Below, piece by piece: positions 24,517 through 34,212 of a stretch of DNA of 64,000 nt. Every line of letters starts with the position of its first letter. Position 1 is the stretch's first letter. The DNA lies in assembly GCF_003664035.1 (NCBI RefSeq), contig NZ_RCCK01000011.1, forward strand, positions 186,001 to 250,000, read 5' to 3'. The notes under the pieces were generated by a model, which made no database searches, had not been told where the DNA came from, and saw nothing but the letters and a program-made list of their open reading frames with translations. A program made the position numbers and the translations under genes. Origin of the DNA: Pedobacter alluvionis (GTDB lineage: Bacteria > Bacteroidota > Bacteroidia > Sphingobacteriales > Sphingobacteriaceae).

Positions 24517-27189
24517 TTAAGGCTTAACGGTTAAGTTATCTTTTAAATAAAGTGCCTTACTTGATGATCCAATCATAATTCTGTATTCCCCAGGAGCTAC
24601 TTCCCATACGTTATTAATATTGAGTGTTTGCAACACCTCTTTATCTAGCTTAAATGAAACTATCTTTGTTTCACCAACCTTTAAATGTATCCTCTGGAAA
24701 GCCCTCAGTGCAAGGACAGGTTGAGCCAATTTGCTTAACAAAGGTCTCATGTACAACTGCACTACTTCTTCACCATCGTAATTGCCAGTATTTTTAAGTT
24801 CGAAGCTTACAGTAGCGGTTTCATTTTTAGTAATACTTTTGTGGTTAAACTTTAAATTGTTGTAAGAAAAATTGGTATAACTTAATCCATATCCAAATGG
24901 AAAAAGTGGTTCGCCACTTAAGTTGTTATAATCATCGCCTCTTCCAGTGGGTTTGTGGTTGTAAACCAAAGGCAACTGCGATTCGTCAATCGGGTAAGTA
25001 ATTGGAAGTTTACCTGATGGATTTGCTTTTCCGAGCAAGATATCGGCAACGGCAGCTCCCCCTGCTTCGCCTGGGTACCACACGTTTAAAACTGCATTTA
25101 CTTTATTTAACCAGGGTTGCATATTGATAGCACTTCCGCCGGTTAATACCACAACAATAGGCTTCCCGGTTTTTGCGAGTTCTTCCAGTAACAACTCCTG
25201 GTTGCCTGGCAAATTTAACATTGCCCGATCCAAAAATTCTCCTTCTTTTATACCTGCAACGAATACAATTGCATCGTTATTTTTTGCCTCAGCGACTGCG
25301 TCGGCTATTTCGTTTGATTTCCTGATATTATAATCCCAAATCAGTTTGATTTTACCATTGCCTTTAGGTTCAAAAAATTCAACCTTAATGGCATACTCCT
25401 TATTTTTCCCGAAATGAAACGGAACTGTCTTGGTACTGAAAGACTTTTTGTCCCAGTTATCAATCATCAATTGGTCTTCCAAATATAATCGGTAACCATC
25501 GTTCCCCTCTAATCCGATATTAACATCAGCATTCTGCGGCACCTTAATTTTACCGGCCCAACTCACGGAATAATCATCCACTTGAAGCTGGTCATCTGGT
25601 GGGTATAATGTCCAACTGAAATTAACTGCCTTATCATTTACTTCTTTAACGGGTTTCCCGGAGAAGTGAAGCCCTTTATAATAACTTCCCATTAATCCAG
25701 CTTTCTGATTGACAGAAAGAAACTGGCTATCTATAGGAATATAAGACTGCAGTTCCCGGCTACTGCCTTTTACATAATTAACCTTAACGTTATTGGCTAC
25801 TGCGTTTTTTAAGCCGTCCAATATATTTATCTTATTGTTTCCAGTACCGCTATAGCCACCTAATCTGGCTTCAATGGCGTCTTCGCCTACCAGTAGGATC
25901 TGTTTTGCACTTTTTAACGGAAGTGTATTGTTATCATTTTTTAGCAATACAAAAGATTTTAAAGCCGCTTCTTTGGCCAGATTACGATTACTTTGATCGC
26001 TTAACATCTTTTCAGCAATACTTTCATCCACGTAAGGATGCTCAAACAGACCCAGCTCAAATTTAGCTTTCAGAACCCTTGACAATGCATCATCTATTCT
26101 CGATTTTGGAATGCTACCATCTAAAAATGCAGGTAGAAAAAGTTTGTAATGGTTATAATCTACCTGGAAGATTACATCAAGACCTGCGTTAATTGATTGT
26201 GCTGTGGCATCTTTATAATCTTTGGCCGTAAAATGTAAAACATTGGCACCTCCAACTGCACCTGCATCAGAAATCACGAAGCCCTTAAAGCCCCATTCCG
26301 TTTTCAGTTTCGTGGTAAGCAACCATTTATTAGAAGTTGCAGGCGTACCAAAAACACTATTATAGGAAGTCATTATTGAACGTATACCCACATTTTTAAC
26401 TCCGTCTTTAAATGCTGGAAAGTGGATTTCTTCTAAAAAGTGTTTATCCATTTCAATAGGATAACTATCGCGTCCACCATCGCCTACATTGGCAATAAGA
26501 TGCTTTGGTGTAACAATGATATTCTGCCTTTCTATGGCATTCATAAAAGCATGTCCCAGCACAATTGTTAAATATGGATCTTCTCCATAAGTTTCTTCTA
26601 CCCTGCCCCATCTTACATCTGTTGCCATATTGATTACAGGCGCCAAAAGATCTCTCAAGCCACGTGCCCTAGCCTCATTTGCAATAGCGGTACCGATTTT
26701 GGCCACTAAAGTCGTATCGAAACTTGCAGCCAAACCAATTGATTGCGGGAAGGCCGTAGCACCTTGCCTAACCAAACCGTGTAAAGCCTCATCAAATGGA
26801 ATGATTGGAATGCCCAAACGGGTTTCCTCAATAAAGTATTTTTGAATCTTATTTACCTTTTTAGCCAAAGAAAGTCCGTCTTCGGAGGTATTGTAAGTCA
26901 ACATCTGTTGTGCATTACCACTTCCTTGTGCAGCTGCACTTACCTGCAAACCAAAAATACCCTGCTTAAACTGATCTTTGTTCTTTTCGGTTACATCGCC
27001 TGGAATCATAAACAACTGCCAGAATTTCTCTTCAGGTGTCATTCTCGAAATCAGGTCTCTTACCCTTAAATCGATACCTAATTTTGGATTTTTATAAGGT
27101 AAAACCTGCCCTTTTTTAACCTGAGCAAAAAGGCCGCAAGAGAAAAAAAGTGTGGGCAATAAGTATAAGTATTTTATTGATTTCGGCAT
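24517..27189 (-). CDS. Glycoside hydrolase family 3 beta-glycosidase with PA14 insert
   Basis: This exported GH3 enzyme of 890 residues hydrolyses beta-linked glycosides, most likely as a beta-glucosidase or beta-xylosidase. A signal peptide covers 1-22. The GH3 barrel follows, with the nucleophile aspartate in KGFVISDAGAV. The alpha/beta sandwich domain is split by a PA14 carbohydrate-binding insert (about 500-625, starting GLMGSYYKGLHFSGKP). A fibronectin III-like domain closes the protein (about 780-885). The start lies 2 nt after the fucosidase stop, so the two are cotranscribed. Together they suggest removal of fucose and beta-linked sugars from one polysaccharide or glycoconjugate. Confidence 0.93.
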   Translation of the reverse strand: MPKSIKYLYLLPTLFFSCGLFAQVKKGQVLPYKNPKLGIDLRVRDLISRMTPEEKFWQLFMIPGDVTEKNKDQFKQGIFGLQVSAAAQGSGNAQQMLTYNTSEDGLSLAKKVNKIQKYFIEETRLGIPIIPFDEALHGLVRQGATAFPQSIGLAASFDTTLVAKIGTAIANEARARGLRDLLAPVINMATDVRWGRVEETYGEDPYLTIVLGHAFMNAIERQNIIVTPKHLIANVGDGGRDSYPIEMDKHFLEEIHFPAFKDGVKNVGIRSIMTSYNSVFGTPATSNKWLLTTKLKTEWGFKGFVISDAGAVGGANVLHFTAKDYKDATAQSINAGLDVIFQVDYNHYKLFLPAFLDGSIPKSRIDDALSRVLKAKFELGLFEHPYVDESIAEKMLSDQSNRNLAKEAALKSFVLLKNDNNTLPLKSAKQILLVGEDAIEARLGGYSGTGNNKINILDGLKNAVANNVKVNYVKGSSRELQSYIPIDSQFLSVNQKAGLMGSYYKGLHFSGKPVKEVNDKAVNFSWTLYPPDDQLQVDDYSVSWAGKIKVPQNADVNIGLEGNDGYRLYLEDQLMIDNWDKKSFSTKTVPFHFGKNKEYAIKVEFFEPKGNGKIKLIWDYNIRKSNEIADAVAEAKNNDAIVFVAGIKEGEFLDRAMLNLPGNQELLLEELAKTGKPIVVVLTGGSAINMQPWLNKVNAVLNVWYPGEAGGAAVADILLGKANPSGKLPITYPIDESQLPLVYNHKPTGRGDDYNNLSGEPLFPFGYGLSYTNFSYNNLKFNHKSITKNETATVSFELKNTGNYDGEEVVQLYMRPLLSKLAQPVLALRAFQRIHLKVGETKIVSFKLDKEVLQTLNINNVWEVAPGEYRIMIGSSSKALYLKDNLTVKP

Positions 27190-27191
27190 TG

Positions 27192-28616
27192 CTAATTAGT
27201 TTCGGGTGTAAAAGAAAAAGTCAAAGCTATTTTCTCCTCTGTTTTAGGGAAATTGAAGTGTACCTTACCGTCTTTCAATGTCCATTTTACCTTTTGGTTG
27301 GTACCTAAAATGGTAATGAGACTTCCTTTTTTAGGCATACTTCCTTGCCATGAAATTTCCTTGTTTGTCGTATTGTTAATTAAACTGATGCCGTAAATAG
27401 TTTTACCATCTTTACTTTGCGTAAACCAGTTCTGTCCATCATGGTAGTTTTTGGTAATCCTTGTTCCGTATATGGCTACGCCGTTTTTGCTGGTCCACTT
27501 CCCAATTTCCTCTAATCTGGTAATCACATTATCAGGCAGCGTTCCATCAGCTTTTGGCCCAATACCTAAAAGTAAACTTCCGCCTTTGGCCACAATTTCT
27601 ACCAATTTATGAACCACTTCTCCTGCCGATTTATATTGATCGTTGGGTACAAAACCCCAGGCGCCCCCCAAGGTCATGCAACTTTCCCATGGGTAATCCA
27701 ATTGCTTTTCAGGGATTTTCTGTTCAGGGGTTTGGTAGTTTTCAAACTGGCCATGTACCGTTCTATCCACCACAATTAAACCAGGCTGTACTTTTCTGGC
27801 ATCAGCGGCAATCTTAGGCATATCAATATCCTGACTCCATTCCGGAATTGGCGCCCCCCAGGAAAGCACTTCTTTGTTTACACTAGCCCTTGGACGAACC
27901 CAGCCACCATCTAACCATAAAATATCAATGCTTCCGTAATTGTTCATCAACTCGCCAATCTGGTTTTGGGTATAACTTTTGAACATATTCCAACGCCACG
28001 GATTTTTTCTGATATCGTAATTGTTATTTCTATCTGCAGTAGCGTATTTGTCCCACCAATAGTATTGAGAATGCCAGTCAGGCTTAGAAAAATAAGCACC
28101 GATCATAAAATTTTCCTTACGGAAAGCATCGAATACATATTTAGCAACATCTTTTTTAGGGTTGTTGGCAAATGGACCTTTTGCAATGCTGAAATCGCTT
28201 TCTTTGGTATCAAACATAGCGAAGCCATCGTGATGTTTGGTGGTAAAAACCAGGTATTTCATTCCAGCATCCTTACCTGCCTTTGCCCATTGCTCAGGAT
28301 TGAATTTTGTTGGGTTAAATTTTTCGCTCTGGCCCCAATACCATTTTTTATAATCTTCGTATTTAATAGTGCTATCCCTTTCGATCCAGTCTTCAGAGCA
28401 GATGGACCAGGATTCTATAATCCCTGGAACAACGTAAAGCCCCCAGTGAATAATCATTCCAAACTTTTGGTCTTGCCAGGTATCGAGTTTCTTTTTTACT
28501 GCCTCATCTTGTGGCCATTCATAAATCTCAGATTGAGGCATAATGTCGTTCTGCTGGGCAAACGAATTCACCGCAAACAGCACAAAACAAAAAAGAAAGT
28601 AAATTTTTAGTTTCAT
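27192..28616 (-). CDS. GH29 alpha-L-fucosidase, exported
   Basis: This retaining alpha-L-fucosidase has 474 residues from the ATG at 28616, which gives a clean signal peptide (KIYFLFCFVLFAVNSFAQ). An upstream ATG at 28658 would add 14 residues before it and is less likely. The GH29 barrel has the early WFG-like segment KFGMIIHWGLYVVPG, TKHHDGFAMFDTK, and the nucleophile Asp in IDILWLDGGWV. The C-terminal part is a small beta-sandwich. It is followed after 2 nt by the GH3 gene, and a ROK regulator lies upstream. Confidence 0.93.
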   Translation of the reverse strand: MKLKIYFLFCFVLFAVNSFAQQNDIMPQSEIYEWPQDEAVKKKLDTWQDQKFGMIIHWGLYVVPGIIESWSICSEDWIERDSTIKYEDYKKWYWGQSEKFNPTKFNPEQWAKAGKDAGMKYLVFTTKHHDGFAMFDTKESDFSIAKGPFANNPKKDVAKYVFDAFRKENFMIGAYFSKPDWHSQYYWWDKYATADRNNNYDIRKNPWRWNMFKSYTQNQIGELMNNYGSIDILWLDGGWVRPRASVNKEVLSWGAPIPEWSQDIDMPKIAADARKVQPGLIVVDRTVHGQFENYQTPEQKIPEKQLDYPWESCMTLGGAWGFVPNDQYKSAGEVVHKLVEIVAKGGSLLLGIGPKADGTLPDNVITRLEEIGKWTSKNGVAIYGTRITKNYHDGQNWFTQSKDGKTIYGISLINNTTNKEISWQGSMPKKGSLITILGTNQKVKWTLKDGKVHFNFPKTEEKIALTFSFTPETN

Positions 28617-28972
28617 AATGAGGTTGTAAAAATCCCTAACAAAAATTGGCCGGGACATTGTGTGTAATCAAATAGCTAGCTATGCAAATAAGGCATCCAA
28701 AAACTTTCTTTTGAATCTGAACTTCTGAACCTACATTGCCACCAACAGCAGAAAAATTGTCGCATTATTGGTTTTTTCATCGTCAGGAAATGGTAATCTG
28801 TTGCAGATGGTAGATGCATAAGTAACTTAAGCACTTTAAGTACATTTTTTTCATAATTTGTTTAGGTTATTGTTAGTTAAGAGATGATTCAAATTTGGTT
28901 TAATTATTCTTTTTTTATTGGCTCATAATCTCGGGAGTTAGTTAAAGATATCATTTGTTTGCTTGGTTTTAA
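28617..28972. other. Regulatory gap upstream of the fucosidase
   Basis: This gap separates the ROK regulator from the GH29-GH3 unit. No ORF is present. I see no clear -33/-7 promoter or well-formed palindrome that could be named as an operator, although this is the expected place for one. Confidence 0.35.
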
Positions 28973-30160
28973 TTATTCAAATAAGCTATTTTCTACCATC
29001 AAGCTAGCTGCTGCCAATAGTTCAGCCTCATCGGTTAATGTAGATAACTTAATTTCCGTCTGTTCGGCCACTCTTGGTATACAAAACTCGTTAATAGCCT
29101 GTTGTATGGGAGGGAGCAGCATTTTCCCTGCTTTTGCACCACGGCCACTTAATACAATCCGTTCCGGATTCATAATATGGATTAAAGTGGCTAATCCTTT
29201 ACCTATCTGAAATGCGGCATCAGCTAATATAGAAATGGCTACAGGATCTTGTTTTACAACTGCATTTAAAAAATGATCTACATGACTTTTACTTTTGTCA
29301 TTAAAAAGGGCTTTCAAGCTCGTTTCTTCTCCATTTTTTACCGCTGATTCTGCCTTTTGAACCATCACCAAAAGAGAGGTTTCAACTTCAAGGCATCCTC
29401 GCTTACCACAAGAGCATAAGGTATTTGAATTAGATAAAGGGATATGGCTAAATTCGCCGGCGTAACCACTACTACCCCGGTATAGTTTGCCATTAATAAT
29501 CATCCCCAAACCTGTACCCCAGCCAATGTTAACAACTAGTACATCTTTTAAATTTCTTGCTTCACCAAAATTTAATTCAGCTAAGGCAATCAAACTCGAG
29601 TCGTTCTCTATATAAACAGGTAAACTTAATTTTTTAGCGAGATAATCTTGCAGGCTTATATCGTTTTCAATTTGCATAAAGGAATAGTTCATTCCCTTTT
29701 CTGCATTCACAAAACCCGGCATACCAATACCAATTCCCAATAAATTTTCTTTATCGATTGTTGATTTCTTGATGCAACGGTCAATAAATTCAATTAAAGT
29801 ATCGGCACTTTTACGCTCGGTCATATCTAAATCGATTAGCTGCGTTGGCAAAATCTGGTTATTGGACAGATCGTATATAGTTAACTGACTAGTTAACTGA
29901 TCCATGGCCACGGCTATGATGTACCTTTTGTAATCGGGATTTAATAAAAAATTTAAAGGGCGACGGCCTCCGGTAGATGGTGCCAATCCCTGCTCTATTA
30001 TTAATCCATCTTCTATTAAAGTATTTACAGTAGAAGTAATTAAAGGCAAGCTTTTTTTGGTACGTTTACTTAAATCGGTGAGCGATGATTTTTTTTCATA
30101 ATAAAGCAGCTTGATGATGTCGGCCCTTAATCGTTGCGCTTTCTTAGTAGTTGCTGACAT
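28973..30160 (-). CDS. ROK-family transcriptional regulator (NagC/XylR type)
   Basis: From the ATG at 30160 the protein has 395 residues and begins MSATTKKAQRLRADIIKLLY. A longer ATG start at 30208 adds 16 hydrophobic residues that do not fit the family. Residues 10-75 form a winged helix-turn-helix (SSLTDLSKRTKKSLPLITST). The rest is a ROK sugar-kinase-like domain with GIGIGMPGFV, the GWGTGLGMIING phosphate-binding segment and the zinc-binding CSCGKRGCLE. It probably senses a sugar or sugar phosphate and controls the GH29-GH3 genes just downstream. The ligand is not known. Confidence 0.9.
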   Translation of the reverse strand: MSATTKKAQRLRADIIKLLYYEKKSSLTDLSKRTKKSLPLITSTVNTLIEDGLIIEQGLAPSTGGRRPLNFLLNPDYKRYIIAVAMDQLTSQLTIYDLSNNQILPTQLIDLDMTERKSADTLIEFIDRCIKKSTIDKENLLGIGIGMPGFVNAEKGMNYSFMQIENDISLQDYLAKKLSLPVYIENDSSLIALAELNFGEARNLKDVLVVNIGWGTGLGMIINGKLYRGSSGYAGEFSHIPLSNSNTLCSCGKRGCLEVETSLLVMVQKAESAVKNGEETSLKALFNDKSKSHVDHFLNAVVKQDPVAISILADAAFQIGKGLATLIHIMNPERIVLSGRGAKAGKMLLPPIQQAINEFCIPRVAEQTEIKLSTLTDEAELLAAASLMVENSLFE

Positions 30161-30496
30161 TTCTTTGATTTGGTTTATAAACCTATAAAAAAAAGAAAAG
30201 AAAAGCAATCTTTTTAAAAAAATTAAAAAGATAGATTAAATCTTTTAAACTAAAAAAATATGAAAGTTGATTGCCGGTTTTTAAGATAATTTAAAGTACA
30301 ATAGCATAAATAACTGATCATCATTTACAAGTATCAATTTGATCATGCTTTAAAGAGGCATTCCATACATTTTTACAGATAACAGAAATTTAACTAAAAA
30401 AACATATTTATGCTTAATAATAGATCAGAAGGCTAGTTTTATTTGTACTTGTCTTTTTTTGCAATAAAGCTATTGCCATTTGAAGTTTCCTTCTAA
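30161..30496. other. AT-rich intergenic region
   Basis: It lies between the ROK gene and the end of the copper-monooxygenase gene. It is AT-rich, with poly-A/T runs near the ROK start, and I see no gene, strong terminator or repeat. Confidence 0.4.
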
Positions 30497-31828
30497 TTAT
30501 TTTTTTTGGCTTTCTAAAATATCAAGGCTTTTATTTTCATCACCTTCTTCATATTTTAGAAATATCAGTAACATAGTAAGCATTTCGTCTGTAGATTTCA
30601 TGTCGTTTGCAGAAAATACCATTTTTGGAGGGTTATTGGGATTACTTGGATTATCCTTTGTATTATCATATGTACCTTCTATGGTAAGTACCGATCCTTT
30701 AGGAACTTTAATTAACTTATTAAATCGATATATTTCTTGCCATCTAAAATCCCAGGAAGGGATGGATATCAGTTTAATGGTATCACCAGCAGCCGTAACA
30801 GCATAAGATTTAAAGCTTTTACCTAACAAATGCATATGGGGCCATATATACAACAAAGACTGATCCTGAGGAGTTAAAATTTTAAGATTAAATTTTTTTA
30901 CAGAATCGGCCTGGATCATAAAATAAGGGTCGATAGAACTTTCCCCAACTCCACCAGACCCTAAACTCACTACATTTACTACCCGCTTAATTGGCGTTTC
31001 TTTAAAAAAAAGATTTATACCTGATATATCTTCCTCATCTTTAGCAAGGGGGGCATAATGAACAGTTAGTAAAACAACTCCTCTCTTTGGCATAACCCAA
31101 CCTAAATCGGCAGGATAAGACTCAAAGGAGGTGCCGGGTATCCAACCACCATAGTAGGTCATTTCTTTTTTAAACAGCAAATATTGATCGTAATTAATTC
31201 TAGAATCGTCGGTTAGATTTACAAAATCTGCAGCCTGATTAATATCTATATTATCAGCCACCGGATGTATAGCAAAGTTAGCATGGTGGATGATTTTCTT
31301 ATTGGCAGAAACAAATTCCATTGCCGCAACATTTTTTGCAGCGGTCATTTCGAATGGAATTTTAAATACAATGAATCTTTCTTCATTATCTCCCTTAACA
31401 ACAAATGCTTTTTTAACTTTCAATGTAATGTCAGGTTTTCTTGAGTATTGAGTTCCTGAGATAAGCTTGTTGGTTTCTGCTTCGCTATTTTTACTCACTC
31501 CTTCCGGAGCCTTATTATCTATCCAGCTTATAATGGTTTTCTTTTCGCTGTCAGTTAAAGACCGGTCATTCGCAAACAAACGGTAGTGATTATCGGGCTT
31601 CCAGGGAGGCATAAACCCTGAAGACACAACATCTCTTATAAATGAAGTTCTTTTGGCAACATCAGCATAGGTTAATAATGAAAATGGACCGGCCTCTCCC
31701 GGACGGTGACAAGGCGCGCATTTACTACGGATTATTGGCGCAATGTGCTCATGGTAAGCAACTTTTTGACTGTATGAATTTTTAAAATAACAGCAAAATA
31801 ATAAGACAATAATAATTTTATTAAACAT
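30497..31828 (-). CDS. Cytochrome c / PHM-like copper type II monooxygenase fusion
   Basis: The 443-residue exported protein joins two redox modules. After a signal peptide (1-20), a cytochrome c-like domain has the heme site CAPCH (37-41) and the conserved MPPWKPD segment (73-79). From about 130 onward it resembles copper type II ascorbate-dependent monooxygenases (peptidylglycine hydroxylase fold). All expected copper ligands can be placed: His181-His182, His257 in TVHYAP, His331 and His333 in PHMH, and Met416 in STDEM. This predicts oxidation or hydroxylation of an unknown substrate in the periplasm. Its start is 1 nt after the redoxin stop, so the two are coupled, and a SusC/D pair lies upstream. 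Confidence 0.8.
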   Translation of the reverse strand: MFNKIIIVLLFCCYFKNSYSQKVAYHEHIAPIIRSKCAPCHRPGEAGPFSLLTYADVAKRTSFIRDVVSSGFMPPWKPDNHYRLFANDRSLTDSEKKTIISWIDNKAPEGVSKNSEAETNKLISGTQYSRKPDITLKVKKAFVVKGDNEERFIVFKIPFEMTAAKNVAAMEFVSANKKIIHHANFAIHPVADNIDINQAADFVNLTDDSRINYDQYLLFKKEMTYYGGWIPGTSFESYPADLGWVMPKRGVVLLTVHYAPLAKDEEDISGINLFFKETPIKRVVNVVSLGSGGVGESSIDPYFMIQADSVKKFNLKILTPQDQSLLYIWPHMHLLGKSFKSYAVTAAGDTIKLISIPSWDFRWQEIYRFNKLIKVPKGSVLTIEGTYDNTKDNPSNPNNPPKMVFSANDMKSTDEMLTMLLIFLKYEEGDENKSLDILESQKK

Positions 31829-31829
31829 A

Positions 31830-32408
31830 CTAAAGATCGTTGATAAGGCAGCCTACAGGAGCAGTTTCCATATATTTATAACTCGGTGTATTTATTTGGT
31901 TAAGGACATCATCTAAATAATGGTCTGTAATGACTTTTCTTTTCACACCAAGTTTTGCCTGCCAGTTGTCTATTAAGCCTTTATACCTCATGTTTCCCCT
32001 TTCATCTATCACAATTGCTTCCGGCGTAACTTTGGCCTTCAAAACTTTTGTTAATGTTTTATTCTTATCTAAATAAATATCAAAGACAGCTTTATAGTCA
32101 TCAGCAAATTGCCTGATATCTGGTAGCGTATAACTTTTTCCGGGCACAACTCCAACAACATTAACCTGAGGATATTTTTTAGCTAGTTCATTTAATGTAA
32201 GCATGTAATTTTTGCAGAGAGGGCATTCTGGCGAGATAAATATAAATGCAGTATTCTTTTTTAATACAACCGCCTTTTTACCGTTTACATCAACAATACT
32301 GCTAGTATTAATTTGCTCCCAAAGCAATTTATTGGGTAAGGCAACCTGCCCAAAAGAATTTGTTTGAACACAAAAAATTATAAAAGCTAAGGTTATAAGT
32401 AATTTCAT
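31830..32408 (-). CDS. Periplasmic redoxin (thioredoxin-fold) with CPLC motif
   Basis: This 192-residue exported protein has a signal peptide (1-20) and an AhpC/TSA-type thioredoxin fold. The motif ECPLCKNYM places Cys62 and Cys65 at the active site, and the cis-proline region reads VTPEAIVID. The C-terminus ends PVGCLINDL with an extra Cys187, a tail I associate with redoxins found beside or fused to cytochrome/copper-monooxygenase proteins. It probably supplies or controls electrons or copper-ligand redox state for the adjacent monooxygenase, but that is inference. A hairpin separates it from susD. Confidence 0.82.
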   Translation of the reverse strand: MKLLITLAFIIFCVQTNSFGQVALPNKLLWEQINTSSIVDVNGKKAVVLKKNTAFIFISPECPLCKNYMLTLNELAKKYPQVNVVGVVPGKSYTLPDIRQFADDYKAVFDIYLDKNKTLTKVLKAKVTPEAIVIDERGNMRYKGLIDNWQAKLGVKRKVITDHYLDDVLNQINTPSYKYMETAPVGCLINDL

Positions 32409-32412
32409 AATA

Positions 32413-32444
32413 CAAAAAGAACTCCTAAATTACATTAGGAGTTC
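32413..32444 (-). terminator. Hairpin between susD and the redoxin gene
   Basis: On the minus strand GAACTCCTAA pairs perfectly with TTAGGAGTTC, followed by CTTTTTG. It sits between the SusD stop and the redoxin start, so it may attenuate transcription into the redox genes or stabilise the susCD mRNA end. Confidence 0.65.
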
Positions 32445-32467
32445 CGTTAATTTATATAAATAAATTT

Positions 32468-34186
32468 TTATTTTTTGTCCCACCAAACTCTTCCGGTGAT
32501 ATCGCTTGGTCCTTGACCGAAATCGGGATCAGCCTGCATCAATTTGTAAGCATCAACAATATTCTGATAGTTTAAATTGGTTGGTGCAGGGAATGGCAAA
32601 CTTGCTCTTCTTGGAATAACCTGTTCTGTTCCACTAGCTATTATTTTCTCTAATTTGAGTACCGTAGTTGAATTAGGCATACCTGTTCTTTTATAAATAG
32701 CCCAAGCTTCATTAGGCTGTTTAAAGAAGTCTAAATAAGCTTGACCAATAATCTGATCTAATCCTTTAGCTGCGTCATATTTAATGTCAGCTTTAGCCAT
32801 ATAATTCGAAATTTCGGTAGCTGTTAGCGGAACATAGCTTAAATTGCCACCTCTATCCACGATTTTTGCCTTATTGGCCAGATCATCATAAAAAGATATT
32901 GAAGCTGCAACTCCTTTATTATACCAGTCTTCGGCCGATTCTGTTGTAACAGTTCTAGCAGCTAATTCTGCACGCATGAAACAAACATCAGCATATGTAA
33001 TTAATGGAAACATATTTATTCCTGTACCTCCGTTTTCACCGGCAGCAAATAGCCTTGGCTGAAGCAAAGATAAAGAATCCATAGTTTGATTTACATTTTG
33101 ACCGGTATTGCTTACTACCGAAATAGTGATGTTATTAAAGAAGTTTGCAAATGCCGGACTTGATGAAACATCAGGGCTTGAAGGAACACCATAAAATCTT
33201 CTGGTATCAAAAACAGCATTAGCAGGAATTTTATTTTGGGCTTTTGCTGCATCGAAATTTTCCTGGCTAAATAAGTTTTCCTGGTAAAAGAAACGGATCC
33301 GAGGATCTGAATTGGTGTACATAAAATCTACCACTTGTTTTGGAGCCCTTAAATTTGCCGCAGACCAATCGCCTCCATCAGCATAAGTTGCATTGGCCTT
33401 AAAAACCCAACTATCGGCTGCACTATTAATTAAACCACCCGGCGCGGCAAGGATTTCTAAAACTTTTGTTTTCATTTTAGCTGCATCTCTTTTCATTAAT
33501 CTCATAGCCATACGTAAGCGTGTAGAGTTGGCTACTTTAATCCATTTGTCAACAGCACCCTGATAAAACAAATCATTTGTACCTAATGAAGTCTGTCCAA
33601 CCGATTGTGGTGTACTTAGCACCGTTACCGAATTTTTAAGCTGGGCATCCAATAAATCGAATAAAGCTTGTTGTGTATCATACTTTGGAGTTTCTGTCCC
33701 CCCATATCTCACCATGTTGGCTTCAGTATATGGAATGCTACCAGTTACATCAGATACATAAAAAGCATAGTATGCTTTAACAATTCGTGCGATTTCTGTT
33801 TGGTATACTCTTTTAGCCTGTTCATCAGCTGGTAATTTTTTAATCAGCTGTTCCATATCCGCCAAGTTACCTCCTACTCTTGGATAAAAAGTGCCATATC
33901 TAACATTCCTTAAGTTTGCGGCATCGGATATAAAAGTAACACTATTTCCATTTAAAGGGGTCGTCATTTGCATCCACGGCATAATGGCCCTAAAATTATC
34001 ATAGTACCACTCAAATCGATCAGCATTCATGTTCGCAATGGAGTTCATAAACTGCTGTTCTGGAGTAATCACATCCAGTTTTAATGGATCAGTGTTCAGT
34101 TCTACAAACTGATCTTTTTTACATGATGATATTGAAATCCCTACCAAAGCTACTAGCAAGAGGGCTATCTTATTTGTCGTTTTCAT
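32468..34186 (-). CDS. SusD/RagB-like outer-membrane nutrient-binding lipoprotein
   Basis: SusD-like proteins form the extracellular lid of the SusC transporter and bind the nutrient. The 572-residue precursor has a lipoprotein signal with Cys22 (SISSCKKDQ). The N-terminus FVELNTDPLKLDVITPEQQF and the overall pattern fit the SusD-like_2 group rather than classical starch SusD. TPR-type helices cover much of the protein. It starts 26 nt after the susC stop, as usual. The neighbouring redox genes rather than glycoside hydrolases make a non-glycan substrate conceivable. Confidence 0.92.
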   Translation of the reverse strand: MKTTNKIALLLVALVGISISSCKKDQFVELNTDPLKLDVITPEQQFMNSIANMNADRFEWYYDNFRAIMPWMQMTTPLNGNSVTFISDAANLRNVRYGTFYPRVGGNLADMEQLIKKLPADEQAKRVYQTEIARIVKAYYAFYVSDVTGSIPYTEANMVRYGGTETPKYDTQQALFDLLDAQLKNSVTVLSTPQSVGQTSLGTNDLFYQGAVDKWIKVANSTRLRMAMRLMKRDAAKMKTKVLEILAAPGGLINSAADSWVFKANATYADGGDWSAANLRAPKQVVDFMYTNSDPRIRFFYQENLFSQENFDAAKAQNKIPANAVFDTRRFYGVPSSPDVSSSPAFANFFNNITISVVSNTGQNVNQTMDSLSLLQPRLFAAGENGGTGINMFPLITYADVCFMRAELAARTVTTESAEDWYNKGVAASISFYDDLANKAKIVDRGGNLSYVPLTATEISNYMAKADIKYDAAKGLDQIIGQAYLDFFKQPNEAWAIYKRTGMPNSTTVLKLEKIIASGTEQVIPRRASLPFPAPTNLNYQNIVDAYKLMQADPDFGQGPSDITGRVWWDKK

Positions 34187-34212
34187 TCTTTAATTTCTTT
34201 AACTGTAAATTA

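Noticed and set aside
27966..28610. A 214-codon open frame opposite the fucosidase gene
   Set aside because: It lies entirely antisense to a well-supported GH29 enzyme with all motifs intact, and its own translation has no recognisable domain.
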